A stretch of 64,000 nt of DNA from Jacaranda mimosifolia (Eukaryota > Streptophyta > Magnoliopsida > Lamiales > Bignoniaceae): NCBI GenBank assembly GCA_018894105.1, contig CM032127.1:31178369-31242368 (forward strand). Direction: 5' to 3'. A model generated the notes under the pieces. That model saw only the letters and a program-made list of their open reading frames with translations, was not told the DNA's origin and made no database searches. The position numbers and the translations under genes were made by a program. Each line of letters opens with the position of its first letter. The first letter of the stretch is position 1. This document shows positions 41,816 through 52,610 of this stretch, piece by piece.

Positions 41816-42432
41816 GGGAATTCGGGTAGTGAGGTTAAAAAAAATAATGAGAGAAAAGAATAAAGATACAGGCCCAATGGTGAGTGACTACACAAGTGCA
41901 AACAAGAAAGAGGGATGTGAAAGAGAGAAAAAGTTAGTGAGTGAAAAGGGAGAAAAGAATGAGGAAGGTGAAGCGAGTGAAAAGAAAAAGTTGAGAAAAA
42001 TCAATATTTCTATGCAAAAGAGAGAGATTTAAAGAATGCTCTTCTAGGCAAGAGAGTTTTGATAGTGATTAAGTATAGGGTGGTTTTATTATTTGAAACT
42101 GACCTTAACCCTGATTTACCTAGTGTTTTAGTCTCTTTATTAGAGGAGTTTGATGATGCATTCCCTAATGAGATGCCTACAGGTTTACCACCATTGGAGA
42201 GGAATTGAGCATCAAATTGACTATGTACTTGGATCTCAAATTCCTAACCGACCAGCCTACAAATTTAATCTTGAGGAGACAAAGAAGCTTCAAAGGCAGG
42301 TGGAGGAGCTGCCAACAAAAGGACATGTGAGGGAGAGCATGAGTCCGTGTTGTACCTATGCTATTGGTTCCAAAGAATGATGAAAGTTGGCGGATGTGTG
42401 TGGATAGTTGGGCAGTCAACAAAATTACAGTT
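41816..42432 (+). pseudogene. G1 linker and start of reverse transcriptase (copy 2)
   Basis: A Lys/Glu-rich linker (41,860-42,030), then RT N-terminus: 'SLLEEFDDAFPNEMPTGLP', 'RGIEHQIDYVLGSQIPNRPA', 'LQRQVEELPTKGHVRES', and the region of 'WRMCVD'-type motif near 42,380. It keeps the IPNRPAY segment that the RT at 1,058 has lost. It is interrupted by the G3 insertion at 42,433-42,437. Confidence 0.85.
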
Positions 42433-42437
42433 CACAC

Positions 42438-43417
42438 TGTAACAACAAATTTTCTTGTCTGCAAAGATTAAAATCACAAAACAAGAAAAAATTGTACAAA
42501 TAAAATAAAATCAAAATCAATTAATTAACTATGGATTCTGTCTCTAATCTAATCCTCTGATTCTTCCCTTCCAAATATAATCTTGAGCTCCGGGAAAAAC
42601 ACCTTAAACGCCGTGGATCTCCTTTGAATTTGATTTGAATAGAATAACGTCAATTCATGGGCTTCACACCTTAATTTCGAATCAAACGCAAAAATATGTG
42701 GATTCCGTGAAGAACGCCTTGAACATCGTGGATCTCCTTTGAATTTGATTTGACTGGAATAACGCCAATTCGGGGGCTTCGCACCTTAATCTCGAATCAA
42801 ATGCCAAAAATATATGGATTCCGCAAAGAACGCCTTGAACTTTGTGGATCTCCTTTGAATTTGATTTGATTGGAATAACGCCAATTCGGGAGCTTCACAC
42901 ATTAATCTCGAATCAAATGCCAAAAATATATGGATTCCGCAAAGAACGCCTTGAACTTCGTGGATCTCCTTGAATTTGCTTGAGAGAATTGATGGCCTCC
43001 TTCAGAGTTTCTCTCATCTGCTGGAATTTGTGTTGTGTCAAATGAGCTGAATCACCCCTTTATATAGGTATTTGACAGGAGACTTCTGATTGACTTGAAC
43101 TCCTTCAAAGGTTATCTCTTTGATAAAATAATATCATATATATTTGATTTGATAATATCAAACATTAAAAGATAATATCAATATCAAATATCTTTAATTT
43201 GATTGGTCCATATATGCAGACACTCCATATTTGACACGTGTCAATATTTGATTTGAATATAAAATAAATATTAAATTATTAATTAAAATTAACTATTTAT
43301 CTTTTGGAATTAAATTTAATATATCCCAAAATTTAAATAGAAAATTTTGAATTAATATTTAATATATTATTTTACATGTGTCACTTCTCAATTGGTCAAA
43401 ATTTTAATATGTCTACA
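42438..43417 (-). repeat. G3 3' LTR, 980 bp
   Basis: Starts (minus strand) TGTAGACATATT at 43,417 beside the PPT and ends ...TTGTTACA at 42,438. It contains three and a part tandem units of about 117 bp (42,610-42,965, each with GGATCTCCTTTGAATTTGATTTG). The 5' LTR at 54,191-54,972 has about one unit, which accounts for the length difference. Confidence 0.9.
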
Positions 43418-43431
43418 AATGCCCCCACTTC
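43418..43431 (-). other. Polypurine tract of G3
   Basis: The minus strand reads GAAGTGGGGGCATT immediately before the 3' LTR. Identical to 15,633-15,646. Confidence 0.8.
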
Positions 43432-44098
43432 AAGGCTTGACGAAGGAGTGTAAATCAATCCCAAAAGAGACGAGACTTGAAGTATTTGAGAATATATATA
43501 TATATATATATTTGTATTCAATGTGGGCCAAATAAAAGCCCATCACTTCTTCACATGAAAAGCCCACAACAAACCCCTTTTTTTTTTTTTTTTTTTGTTT
43601 AACCTAAAGCGGCCCACATGATAATATAATCATTTTTCCTTTTTCAGTCAAAATTGGGAAGCAAGAATGGAACCTGAATCAAGATTTTACAAATCCAAGT
43701 CCAAGTCAACTTCTGACATTGCTAATTAAAGGAACTTTGAATTCCAAGCCAAGTTTAAAAAAAAAATGGGATTTTGGAATTTTTGGCTACAGATGGGTCC
43801 CGCCAATTGGAGAACAAAGCTTTTCCACCATTTTCCATCTTTTTCTAATTTCCATCCTGTTTCAGCTTCAAACTCTTTTCTCCCCTGTTTCATTATTATA
43901 ATCTTGGCCCCACAACAAAATCAATTAAACCTTATCCTATGGGCATTCAATTTAGCTTCAGACTTGGCAAGGCAAACTCGGTTTCCAGATCAGGTAAAAC
44001 TTTATCACGTCCTTATTACCCATTAACATGAAGCATTTGATTCGAATTAGGATTTAGTTTCCTAATTGTAGTTAGATTAGAATACTTCAAGAAAATAC
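43432..44098. other. G3 3' internal region, upstream part
   Basis: (AT)n at 43,494-43,511, a T18 run near 43,579-43,596, then the upstream region of the antisense gene. No supported coding frame. Confidence 0.5.
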
Positions 44099-44105
44099 TA
44101 TAAAA
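44099..44105 (+). promoter_or_regulatory. Putative TATA box of antisense gene in G3
   Basis: TATAAAA in the context ACTATAAAAGGAGC, plus strand (opposite to G3 pol). About 430 bp upstream of the ATG at 44,529. A splice-donor-like CCAAG/GTATGAATT lies at 44,369-44,375 and an acceptor-like TTTTGATAG/G just before 44,521, which together would give a spliced leader. A prediction from sequence only. Confidence 0.45.
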
Positions 44106-44528
44106 GGAGCATTCTATGAAATCAATTTCATCAAACTGATTGTTGAAGAGCTCTGAAAATTTTGGGTTGAGAATTTGTGGATTTATCCCCTTCTTTATTC
44201 AACTATTCATTCCTTTCTTTGTTCCTGCACACCAACTGTTCGACGAAAGGAATTTCACAGAATTTACACAATTGTCAACTCCATTCATTCAAGGATCAAT
44301 TGTTGAAATTGGAGGAAGATTGCTCTACCATTCTTTGGCATCCATTATCAACAAAATACGAGGTTGACCAAGGTATGAATTAATGGGCATACTTCAAGTA
44401 AGTCATCAAACTAAGGATATTTCCACCATTACTTGATTTATTTATGAATATCAATCTTCTTAGAACATCCTCTTTTCTTATTTTCCTTCTCATCAACTTG
44501 ATTAACTTTTCTTTTGATAGGTTGCACC

Positions 44529-45974
44529 ATGGTTTATTTTAAAGATATTTCATCCGCTGCCGGAGTGCAACACTTAATTATTCTTGATGAAGAGAATCAA
44601 CCTATGGAGAAAGGCACACTTTTGACTACTCATTCTTCTTGTTGGTAGATATTTAGCAAAGTAGCCAAGGCTGATTTAATGGACCCAAGAGATCAAGACT
44701 TTCAAGGTATGGGCTTTAAGGGCAACTCATTATTGTCCTCCAAACGAACTAATTTGTCATCAACGATCAATCAAACTAATTCTTCTTCAGCATTGGGTTG
44801 CATCATTAATAGACCCAAGAGATCAAGACTTTCAAGGTGTTGGCTTTAAGGACAACTTATTATTGTCCTCCAAATGAACTAATTCGTCATCAACAATCAA
44901 TCAAAATAGTTCTTCTTCAACATTGGGTTGCAGCATTAATAGACCTAAGAGATCAAAACTTTCAAGGTATGGGCTTTAAGGGCAACTCATTATTGTCTTC
45001 CAAACGAACTAATTCATCATCAATAATCAATCAAAATAATTCTTCTTCAACATTGGGTTGCAGCATTAATAGACCCAAGAAATCAAAATTTACAAGGTGT
45101 GGGATTTAAAGGCAACTCATTATTGTCCTCCAAACGGATTAATTCGTCATCAACGAAGTAACTTTTCTGCCAGCATTGGATTACAACATTATTGAGGGCA
45201 AAGCCAAGTGGGGAGATATTCCTTAATTTGATGGTGAATTAATACATCAAAAGATACATTGAGTGGCCAAGACTGACAAGTTTGCTTTATACAGAGGAGC
45301 GTTCCCCAAACTTGCAAGGTGTGGACTTTAAGAGCAACTCACTATTGTTCTCCTAATGAATTAATTCATCACCAACAATCAAACAAATTAATTCTTCTAC
45401 CCATATTGGGTCGTAACATCATTGAAGGCAAAGCCAAGGAGGGAGATACTTTTCAATTTAATGGTGAATTCCACTATATCAAAGGATGTTGGGAGTGGCC
45501 AAGGCTAACAAACTTGCTTTATATGGAGGGATGATCCCAGGAGACTTCTTCAAGCAAGATTTCCAATGTGGAAGGATCATTGCAAATATTATTTGACAAG
45601 GCCATCACTTATGATAAAGCAAAGTTAGCATCTTTTGAGAGAGCATCTAATGAACTTCTTGCACAATAACTAGATGAAGCCAAAAATCGTCTCCATAATG
45701 CTCAAAGAAAAAGCAAAGAAGTGAATCAAATTCAATCCACCCAAGAAGAGCTAGAATGTGTTGGGAAGGAGCTTGATAATTCAAAGGAACAAGAAGAATT
45801 TGACTTCATCATTGAAACGCCAACAATAACTTCTTCCAAGTGCTCAAGTTGAAATTCATGAAATTGAAGAGTACTCCTCCATTGAGTAATAAAGTGGTTG
45901 AGAATTTGCAAACTTCAATGGAACACTTGGAGGCTGTCAAAGAAGAATTGAAGAACTTGAGTCCTTTTGCTTGA
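44529..45974 (+). pseudogene. Degenerate antisense gene in G3 3' region
   Basis: Plus strand, opposite to pol. ATG at 44,529 begins 'MVYFKDISSAAGVQHLII', 'LDEENQPMEKGTLLTT', with a TAG at 44,646 after 'SSCW'; the same frame continues 'ADLMDPRDQDFQGMGFKGNS' and 'LLSSKRTN'. Next come about four tandem units of about 130 bp, not a multiple of three, so the frame shifts between units. A C-terminal part at 45,541-45,852 is open except for one TAA and is strongly heptad-like: 'DKAITYDKAKLASFERASNE', 'LDEAKNRLHNAQRKSKEVNQ'. A final frame ends 'HLEAVKEELKNLSPFA' and a stop at 45,974. Antisense extra ORFs are known from the 3' region of Tat-lineage elements (Grande gene23 is one). I infer this is one, broken. 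Its product is not identified; a relation to plant mobile domain proteins is only a suspicion. Confidence 0.6.
44682..45190 (+). repeat. Tandem repeat, about 130 bp x 4, inside antisense gene
   Basis: Units start at about 44,682, 44,811, 44,941 and 45,071, each beginning near 'gacccaagagatcaagact' and including 'ggcaactcattattgtcctc'. A diverged fifth unit lies at about 45,300-45,430. The unit contains a Ser/Asn-rich coding stretch. Confidence 0.88.
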
Positions 45975-47090
45975 AATTTGTTTAGAACTTTTTGTCCTTC
46001 CTTCTTTTTTTCAATGAACTATGTTGCATTTTTTTTTTTTTTGAGATTACATAATAGATTTTTTTTTTCTTTTCTATCTTGCAATCTTTTGATTTTTTTT
46101 TTAACATAATAAACTAAAAACTCAAACTTAATAAAAAAAAACGGTTAAACTACTAAAAACTCAAACTTTAATAAAAACAACTAAACTATTTTATTTTTTT
46201 TCAAGAAAACTTAATAAACTAAAAACTCAAACTTAATAAAAATAATTAAACTACTAAAAACTCAAACCAACTAAACTACTTTTTTTTTTTTTAAGAAAAC
46301 TTAATAAACTAAAAAAAAAACTCAAACTTAACAAAAAAAAAATGGTTAAACTACTGAAAATTCAAACTTTAATAAAAACAACTAAACTACTTAATAAACT
46401 AAAAACTCAAACTTAATAAAAACAATTAAACTATTAAAAACTCAAACCAACTAAACTACACTTTTTTTTTAAAAAAAAAAAACTTAATAAACTAAAAACT
46501 CAAACTTAATTAAAAAAAACAATTAAACTACTAAAAACTCAAACCAACTAAACTACTTTTTTTGTTTTTTGTTTTTATATATACATAAAAATAAACTAAG
46601 AATCAAACTTAATAAAAACGATTAAACTACTAAAAACTCAAACTTTAATAAAAACAACCAAACTACTTTTTTTTTTTTTTAGGAAAACTTAAAAAACTAA
46701 ACTACCTTTTTTTTTAAAGAAAACTTAAAAAAAACACTCAAACTGAGTAAAAAAAAAAAAAAAACTAAACTACTCTTTTTTTTTTTTTTTTAAGAAAGCT
46801 TAAGAAACTAAAAACTCAAACTTAATAAAAACAATTAAACTACTCTTTTTTTTTTTTTGTTTAAGAAAGCTAAAAACTCAAAAACAATTAAACTACTTAA
46901 TAAAAACAACTAAGCTATTTTTTCTTTTTAAGAAAACTTAATAAACTAAAAACAATTAAACTACTAAAAACTCAAACTTAATAAAAAAAAAAACTAAACT
47001 ACTTTTTTTTTTTTTAAAGAAAGCTTAACAAACTAAAAACTCAAACATAATAAAAATTACTTTTGTTTTTTTATGAAACCAAGGAAAAAT
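45975..47090. repeat. AT-rich degenerate repeat array in G3 3' region
   Basis: About 1.1 kb of short repeats built from 'aaactcaaacttaataaaa' and 'aaactactttttttt' modules, with T and A runs of up to about 16. There is no coding frame. It lies between the end of the antisense gene and the end of pol, so the two converge on it. Confidence 0.88.
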
Positions 47091-47491
47091 ATGTTTAAAA
47101 TAAACTCATGACTGAACTTAGAGAATATCTACGCTACCTATGTACCCAATAAAGGGATCAAGTCATAATGTAGTTCAAAGAAATCAACATTTTGGGGGGG
47201 GCACCGTTCACAGTTTATACTCATGCAGGCCAGGAGTATCCATTGCTTAACCACCTTGGACTAGTTGGGGTATTTGATATTTAACCACATAAAATACCTT
47301 TTGTGGAGCAAGTTAGCTGTTTAGCCACATGCACTACCTTTGGTGGGTACCGTTCACAGTTTATACTCATGTGGGTCAGGAGCAACATGCAATTTAAACT
47401 TGTGTGCCAAGGAGCAACATGCCGTTTAGGCTCGTGCGTCAAGGAGCAACATGCAGTTTAGGCTCGTGCGTCAAGGAGCACCCTCCCAACT
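47091..47491. repeat. Short direct repeats downstream of G3 integrase
   Basis: Two copies of 'caccgttcacagtttatactcatg' (about 47,201 and 47,348) and three tandem copies of a unit of about 35 bp, 'aaggagcaacatgc...gctcgtgcgtc' (47,379-47,480). Copy 1 keeps one unit of the second repeat at about 15,918-15,955. Confidence 0.85.
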
Positions 47492-48880
47492 TTATGCATA
47501 GTAGCGCTTCAAAAACTTTCCATTTATAGGACCAATTCTTAATCCATCTTCAGCAACCAATTTATATGCACCATTTGTATAGACTTCTTTGACAATATAA
47601 GGACCATCCCATTTTGATGTGAATTTATTCCTAGTTCGATGAGTCATGATGATGGGCCTTCTCACAGCGAGTACCAAATCTCCAACTTGAAAAGATCGTG
47701 ATCGCTCCTTCTTGTTAAATGTCTTGGAGAGCCTAGCTTGGTAACACTCAAGTCTTTGTTGTGCTTCCAACCTTTTCTCATCAAGGGACTCCAATTCTTC
47801 AAGACGTAAGCATGCATTTTCTTCCTCAGTCAATCCTTCTTGTATAGCCATCCTTAATGATGGAATTTGCTGCTCCAGAGGTAAAACAGCTTCAACACCA
47901 TAAACCAATGAATACGGAGTTGCTTGTGTAGGTGTTCTATGAGTAATTCGATATGCCCATAAAGCTTCTCCGATCCTTTCGTGCCAATCACTCTTCGTCT
48001 TTGAGACTACTTTTTTCAGCAAATTACATAGAGTTTTATTGAATGCCTCAGCAAGACCATTAGCCATGGCATAGTACATGGAAGATTTCCTCTGCTTAAA
48101 ATCAAATTTCTAAAAAATTTTATCTATCAGACTATTACTAAAGGGCTTTCCATTATCAGTGATTATGTATCGAGGAACCCCATAGCGATATATAATGTTG
48201 ATGCAGATAAAGTCAGCAACATTTTCCTTCTTTACTTCTTTGAGGGGTATTGCTTCAGCCCACTTAGAGAAATAGTCTGTTGCAGCCAATATATACAAGT
48301 GCCCAGCAAAAGACTTTGTCATTGGTCCAACCACATCTAATCCCCAAGCATCAAACAACCATGAAGCGATAGTTGGATGTAATGGCTCAGGTGGTTGGTG
48401 AATAAAATTTGCATGAAATTGGCAAGCTTGACATAATTGAGCATAATCCATGCAATCTTTCACCATTGTTGGCCAGTAATAGCCCATTCTTTTTATTCGA
48501 AAATGTAATTTTGGACTTGATTGGTGAGCCCCACAAACTCCAGAATGAGCTTCTTCCATAGCTTGGATAGCTTCCTCATCACTTAAACATCGCAAAAAGA
48601 CTCCATCAAAAGATCGCCTATAAAGTACACCTTTGTAATAAATGAAGCGAGCCGCCCGACGTCTAATATCAACTCTTTGGCGTAGATCATCAAGTAACTT
48701 CTCATACTTTAAGTAATCCACGATCGGTTGGCGCCAATCTTCCTTCTCTATCTCAAATACTTGAACGACACGACTTTCATCTTCTTCACAATCCTCATCA
48801 TCAAAAATTGGTGGTACAACCCAACTTTTACATATTGGAATTCTCACTTCATTTTCAGGTATGACAAGTGAAGAGGCCAA
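47492..48880 (-). pseudogene. G3 integrase (copy 2)
   Basis: Two open pieces. 48,110-48,880: an N-terminal extension, HHCC domain with 'EEAHSGVCGAHQSSPK', 'MGYYWPTMVKDC', 'CQACQFHANF', and core 'WGLDVVGPMTKSFAG' and 'YIITDNGKPFSNSL'. 47,492-48,079: 'NGLAEAFNKTLCNLLKK' (catalytic Glu) and the C-terminal domain 'FQVGDLVLAVRRP'. A small change around 48,080-48,112 creates a stop after 'LIDKIF', so the catalytic triad is split over two frames. Copy 1 is uninterrupted here. Confidence 0.9.
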
Positions 48881-49447
48881 TTAAGCTAATGCATCAGCTT
48901 GCTTATTTTCCTTCCTTGGCACATGCTCGATTTCTACTTTCCCAAGCCATCCAATGAGTCTTTTTGCATAATTAAAGTAGGGGAGTAACTCAGGCTTCTT
49001 AACTTCATATGATCCAAGCAATTGGTTGACCACCAACTTAGAATCTCCATAAACTCTAAGGTGCAACTGTTTTATGTCAACCGCCGTCTCCAACCCAAGA
49101 ATAAGAGCTTGATATTCAGCAACATTGTTGGAGCAATTTTCAGTTAAAGTGAAGGAATATGGTAATACTTCGTCATTTGATGTGATGAACACCACTCCAG
49201 CACCAGCTCCTTCTCTGTGGGATGCCCCATCAAAGTACATCTTCCAAGGAGGTGCGATTTCAACTACCAAGACATCTTCATCGGATAGGTCATCAGATAA
49301 TTCCCACTCAGCAGGGATGGGATGATCAGCCAAGAAGTCGGCCAAAATTTGCCCTTTTACTGCCTTCTGCGGAACATAGATAATCTCAAACTGTTGCAAC
49401 TGAAGATACCATCTTGCGAGTCTATCAGAGAGGACAGGTTTTGACAT
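48881..49447 (-). pseudogene. G3 archaeal-type second RNase H
   Basis: 188 open codons between RT/RNase H and integrase. Catalytic-type residues visible: 'MYFDGASHREGAGAG' (Asp), 'NNVAEYQALILGLE' (Glu), 'LRVYGDSKLVVNQL' (Asp), 'KENKQADALA' (Asp). A second, archaeal-like RNase H in this position is the known signature of Tat-lineage elements. This domain has no stop and all four acidic positions, so it is the best-kept enzyme domain in the element. The upstream end includes the 'LQQFEIIYVPQKAVKGQILA' linker. It is absent from copy 1. Confidence 0.9.
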
Positions 49448-50208
49448 GACATATTTTAATGGATTTGCTTTTGAGACAAGACGGAAAGTATGTGCCTAAA
49501 AGTAATGCTTCAACTTTTGGATTGCAAAAATTAGAGCCAAATATATTTTCTCAATTGGTTAGTATTTCTCCTCACTTGGCATCATCATTCTGCTCAAGTA
49601 GTACAAGGCACTTTCCTTTCCTTCATCATTTTCCTGTGCTAGTAAAGCTCCAACAGAACGAACATTCTTGAGCAGCAATATAAAGGATCAGTGGACATCC
49701 AGGCACTGGTGCGACCAACATAGGGGGCCTCATCAGATAAGCTTTTATACTCTTAAAAGCATGGCTACAAGCTTCATCCCATTCAAATGGAACGCCTTTC
49801 TTCATCAGACGGCTGAATGGTTGACACCTACCAGCTAAATTTGATATGAATCTCAAAAGATAAGCTAATTTTCCTTGCAAACTCTTGAGTTCATGTATGT
49901 CTCGAGGTTCTGGCATTTTCAAAATTGCATCAATCTTTGCTTGCTCGATTTCTATGCCTCGATGACGAACAATGAATCCCAGACACTTCCCCGATGTAAC
50001 TCTAAATGCACACTTTAATGGGTTCATTTTGAGTTGATATTTCCTCAGGCGTTCAAAAACTTGTCTCAAATCTTGGAGATGATCTTCTCTCGCCTTTTGG
50101 ACTTAACGTCATCAACATAACATTCAATGTTCTTGTGGATCATATCATCAAAAATCTTCTGCATAGCTCTTTGATATGTGGCACCAGCATTCTTCAACCC
50201 AAACGGCA
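49448..50208 (-). pseudogene. G3 RT C-terminal part and first RNase H, broken
   Basis: RT palm 'IECYVDDVK' near 50,110 (YVDD catalytic box), then an open piece 49,626-50,069: 'FERLRKYQLKMNPLKCAF', 'FIVRHRGIEIEQAKIDAI', 'LQGKLAYLLRFISNLAGRCQ', 'FEWDEACSHAF', 'LILYIAAQE'. The RNase H that follows is in other frames ('SALYYLSRMMMPSEEKY', stop). The first RNase H lacks the usual first catalytic Asp (IAAQE), as is common in elements with a second RNase H. Confidence 0.85.
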
Positions 50209-51513
50209 TTACTTTATAGCAATATATACCTTAGGAGTATGAAATGCCGTCAACTCCTCATCTTTTGGTGACATACGTATTTGATTATATCCCGATGATC
50301 CATCCATAAATGATAGTGCTTCATGCCCTGTGGTGGCATCAATCATGAGTTCAGCAATGGGCAATGGAAAATCATCCTTAGGACAAGCACCATTAAAGTC
50401 CCTAAAGTCAACACAAACTCGAATCTGTCCATTTTTCTTCCTTACTGGGACAATGTTGGAGATCCATGTTGGATACTTGACTTCTCGAATGAACCCAACC
50501 TCGATGAACTTGTTCACTTCAGCTTCAATTAAAGGAACCAGTTCAGGGCAGAACCGCCGTTGAGCTTGTTTGACCGGATGAGTTCCTTTCTTTATTGATA
50601 GATGATGGACTGCCACCTTTGGATCTAACCCAGGCATCTCTTTGTACGACCATGCAAATATATCTTTGAATTCACGTAATAACTCAACATATATTTCTTT
50701 TTCCTTAGCAGTAAACAAAGCACTAACATAGATAGGCCGAGGGTCATTGGCATTACCTAAATTGATCTCTTTCAATTCATCTACAGTGGCTTTAACACCT
50801 TCTTCAAACTCAAGAGGAGCAGTTTCAGCGTCTTCTTCTTCAATCAACAATTCTTCACTCAAAGTGATATGGTAGGCTGGCGTAATATCCTCTTCCACTG
50901 GCTCAATTTTCTTGAATTCCATGCATGCCCTTGTTTGTCTACCCTTTCTTCTTATATGAACCGTCTTCATTGTGCCATCTTTTTCACTTATGTAACCGCT
51001 GCGGACAAGCTTGGAGATTTGCTTGAAAAGACGATCTATAGCATTTTGACGAGTTGGCTGACTAGTATTATCAACAATATGATATGAAGAGGCCACACTT
51101 TCTCTATCGTCTTCTTTGTCCATTTGAGTTCGTGTGAAAACAATGGTTTGTAGTTTAACCTTCAAGGTTCTACCACATGATATATTCAAAATAGAGCACC
51201 GCTTCATGCGTGAAGGAATTGAACTCCTTAGCTTTTTTGGCTCGCTAACCCACTTCAAATACTTTGGCATTTTGGATGAATTCAATCTCCGATTATGGGT
51301 TCTTTTATGCCGCCACTTTCCAAGTCTATCAAAAACTGAGATTCGCGGGACTTTCTTCCCATTTTCATCAAAAACATCATTTGTTGAGGAAAATTCCTCT
51401 CCAAGTATATGATTACTACTGGCTCTCCTAATCGTAATACGAATAGGATTTTGAGGGACAAATCCAAGTCCCATTCGAGAGCTTTGAACACTATGACCCT
51501 TTTCCTTCAACAT
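50209..51513 (-). pseudogene. G3 protease-RT linker and RT N-terminal part
   Basis: 434 open codons, the longest frame in the window. It starts in the linker ('MLKEKGHSVQSSRMGLGF', 'IRRASSNHILGEEF'), passes an acidic segment (around residues 220-255), then RT: 'FKDIFAWSYKEMPGLDPKVA', 'HPVKQAQRRFCPELVPLIE', 'GFIREVKYPTWISNIVPV', 'VCVDFRDFNGACPKDDFPLP', 'FMDGSSGYNQIRMSPKDEEL' (catalytic Asp region). The frame is lost just after 'AFHTPK' (about 50,225) by a small indel, and the YVDD box is in another frame. The family role is cDNA synthesis. Deleted in copy 1. Confidence 0.9.
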
Positions 51514-52610
51514 CTTTTGGGTAGTGTTAAGCCCATACGTTTGCTTTCCAGAAGCCTCAGGAGGGAGTTTTCCCCAAATGTAATGTTCTTATGGATTGTA
51601 TCCGGCTTTGACAAGAAGTTTATAAGCTTTTGGATCAAAGCAAGTCTCATTTTGAAGATCCAGAGATTCTCCGTGTCCCTTCTCAACTCCTTAAGTTGCG
51701 CGAACAAACCCTTTTAGCGGCAAAGAGGATAGCTTCTTCACATCGATCTTGGTTAGGGGAAACGTCAATTCTTTCAATGACTTAGATCCTACCATAGGTG
51801 ACTCTTTCTTTATGTGATCTTTACCACTGCATGTTGGAGTCAATTCTTTAACATTGTTTCCTCCATCAAGATCATCTTGTTGCTTGGATTCCTCTTGTTC
51901 TTTAGCCTTGGCTGTTTTCATATTTTCAGTGTAGTATTTGGCATTTGCTAAGTGTGATTCAGCTTCAGTGAAAGGTTTGCTATCTCCAAGCACTTTCTTT
52001 ACCACACCTTCTCAACAATATTTGAAATGTTGGTGCCAAGTAGAAGGACTACACCATTTTCATGTAACCAAGGTCGGCCTAAAAGCATATTGTATGACGT
52101 CTTGGCATCTATGACATGAAATAATGTCATTGACAACATATCGTCCATCAGTAACTTTATTCTTATTATTCCGAGAGCCCTTTGCTCACCTTGATTGAAT
52201 CCTTGGATCATTAGGTGACTGTTTGTCAACTCATCTGTGGGGATTCCTAAATCCTTCAACACACGTAATGGCAAGATATTGACTGCAGAGCCTCCATCAA
52301 TCAAAATTCTATTTATCTTCTGCTCACGAGCATTGCCAGTGACAAACAGTGGCCTATTGTGGGGTTTGGAGCCAAGCAACAAGTCTTCATTAGTGAAAGA
52401 CATTGTCGACATGCACTCCTCAGTCATATCATGATTTTCTTCATCTGATAGACATGCTTCTTTAGAAGGGATCCTTTCTTCACTTATCATGTAGCACGCA
52501 ATGTTACTGTTGTGATCACCAAGCACACCCTTTTCAACCTCAATAGTAGCATGATTTGAGGTGGCATTATCCTCCTCAAGTGAGATTTTCCCTTGTCGGG
52601 CCAATTGCAT
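51514..52610 (-). pseudogene. G3 aspartic protease and flanks (copy 2)
   Basis: 51,999-52,610 is open: '[20 protein letters not shown]' with the active-site D-G-G, '[15 protein letters not shown]', '[19 protein letters not shown]'. It ends in a frameshift at 'VVLLLGTNISNI', where copy 1 keeps '[11 protein letters not shown]'. 51,691-52,005 continues '[20 protein letters not shown]'; the linker with 'FDPKAYKLLVKAGY' follows. The protease frame is 5' open into gag. Confidence 0.85.

Noticed and set aside
44682..45190. Regular repeats considered as a CRISPR-like array
   Set aside because: The units are about 130 bp, adjacent without unique spacers, and the genome is eukaryotic. This is a minisatellite within a transposon.
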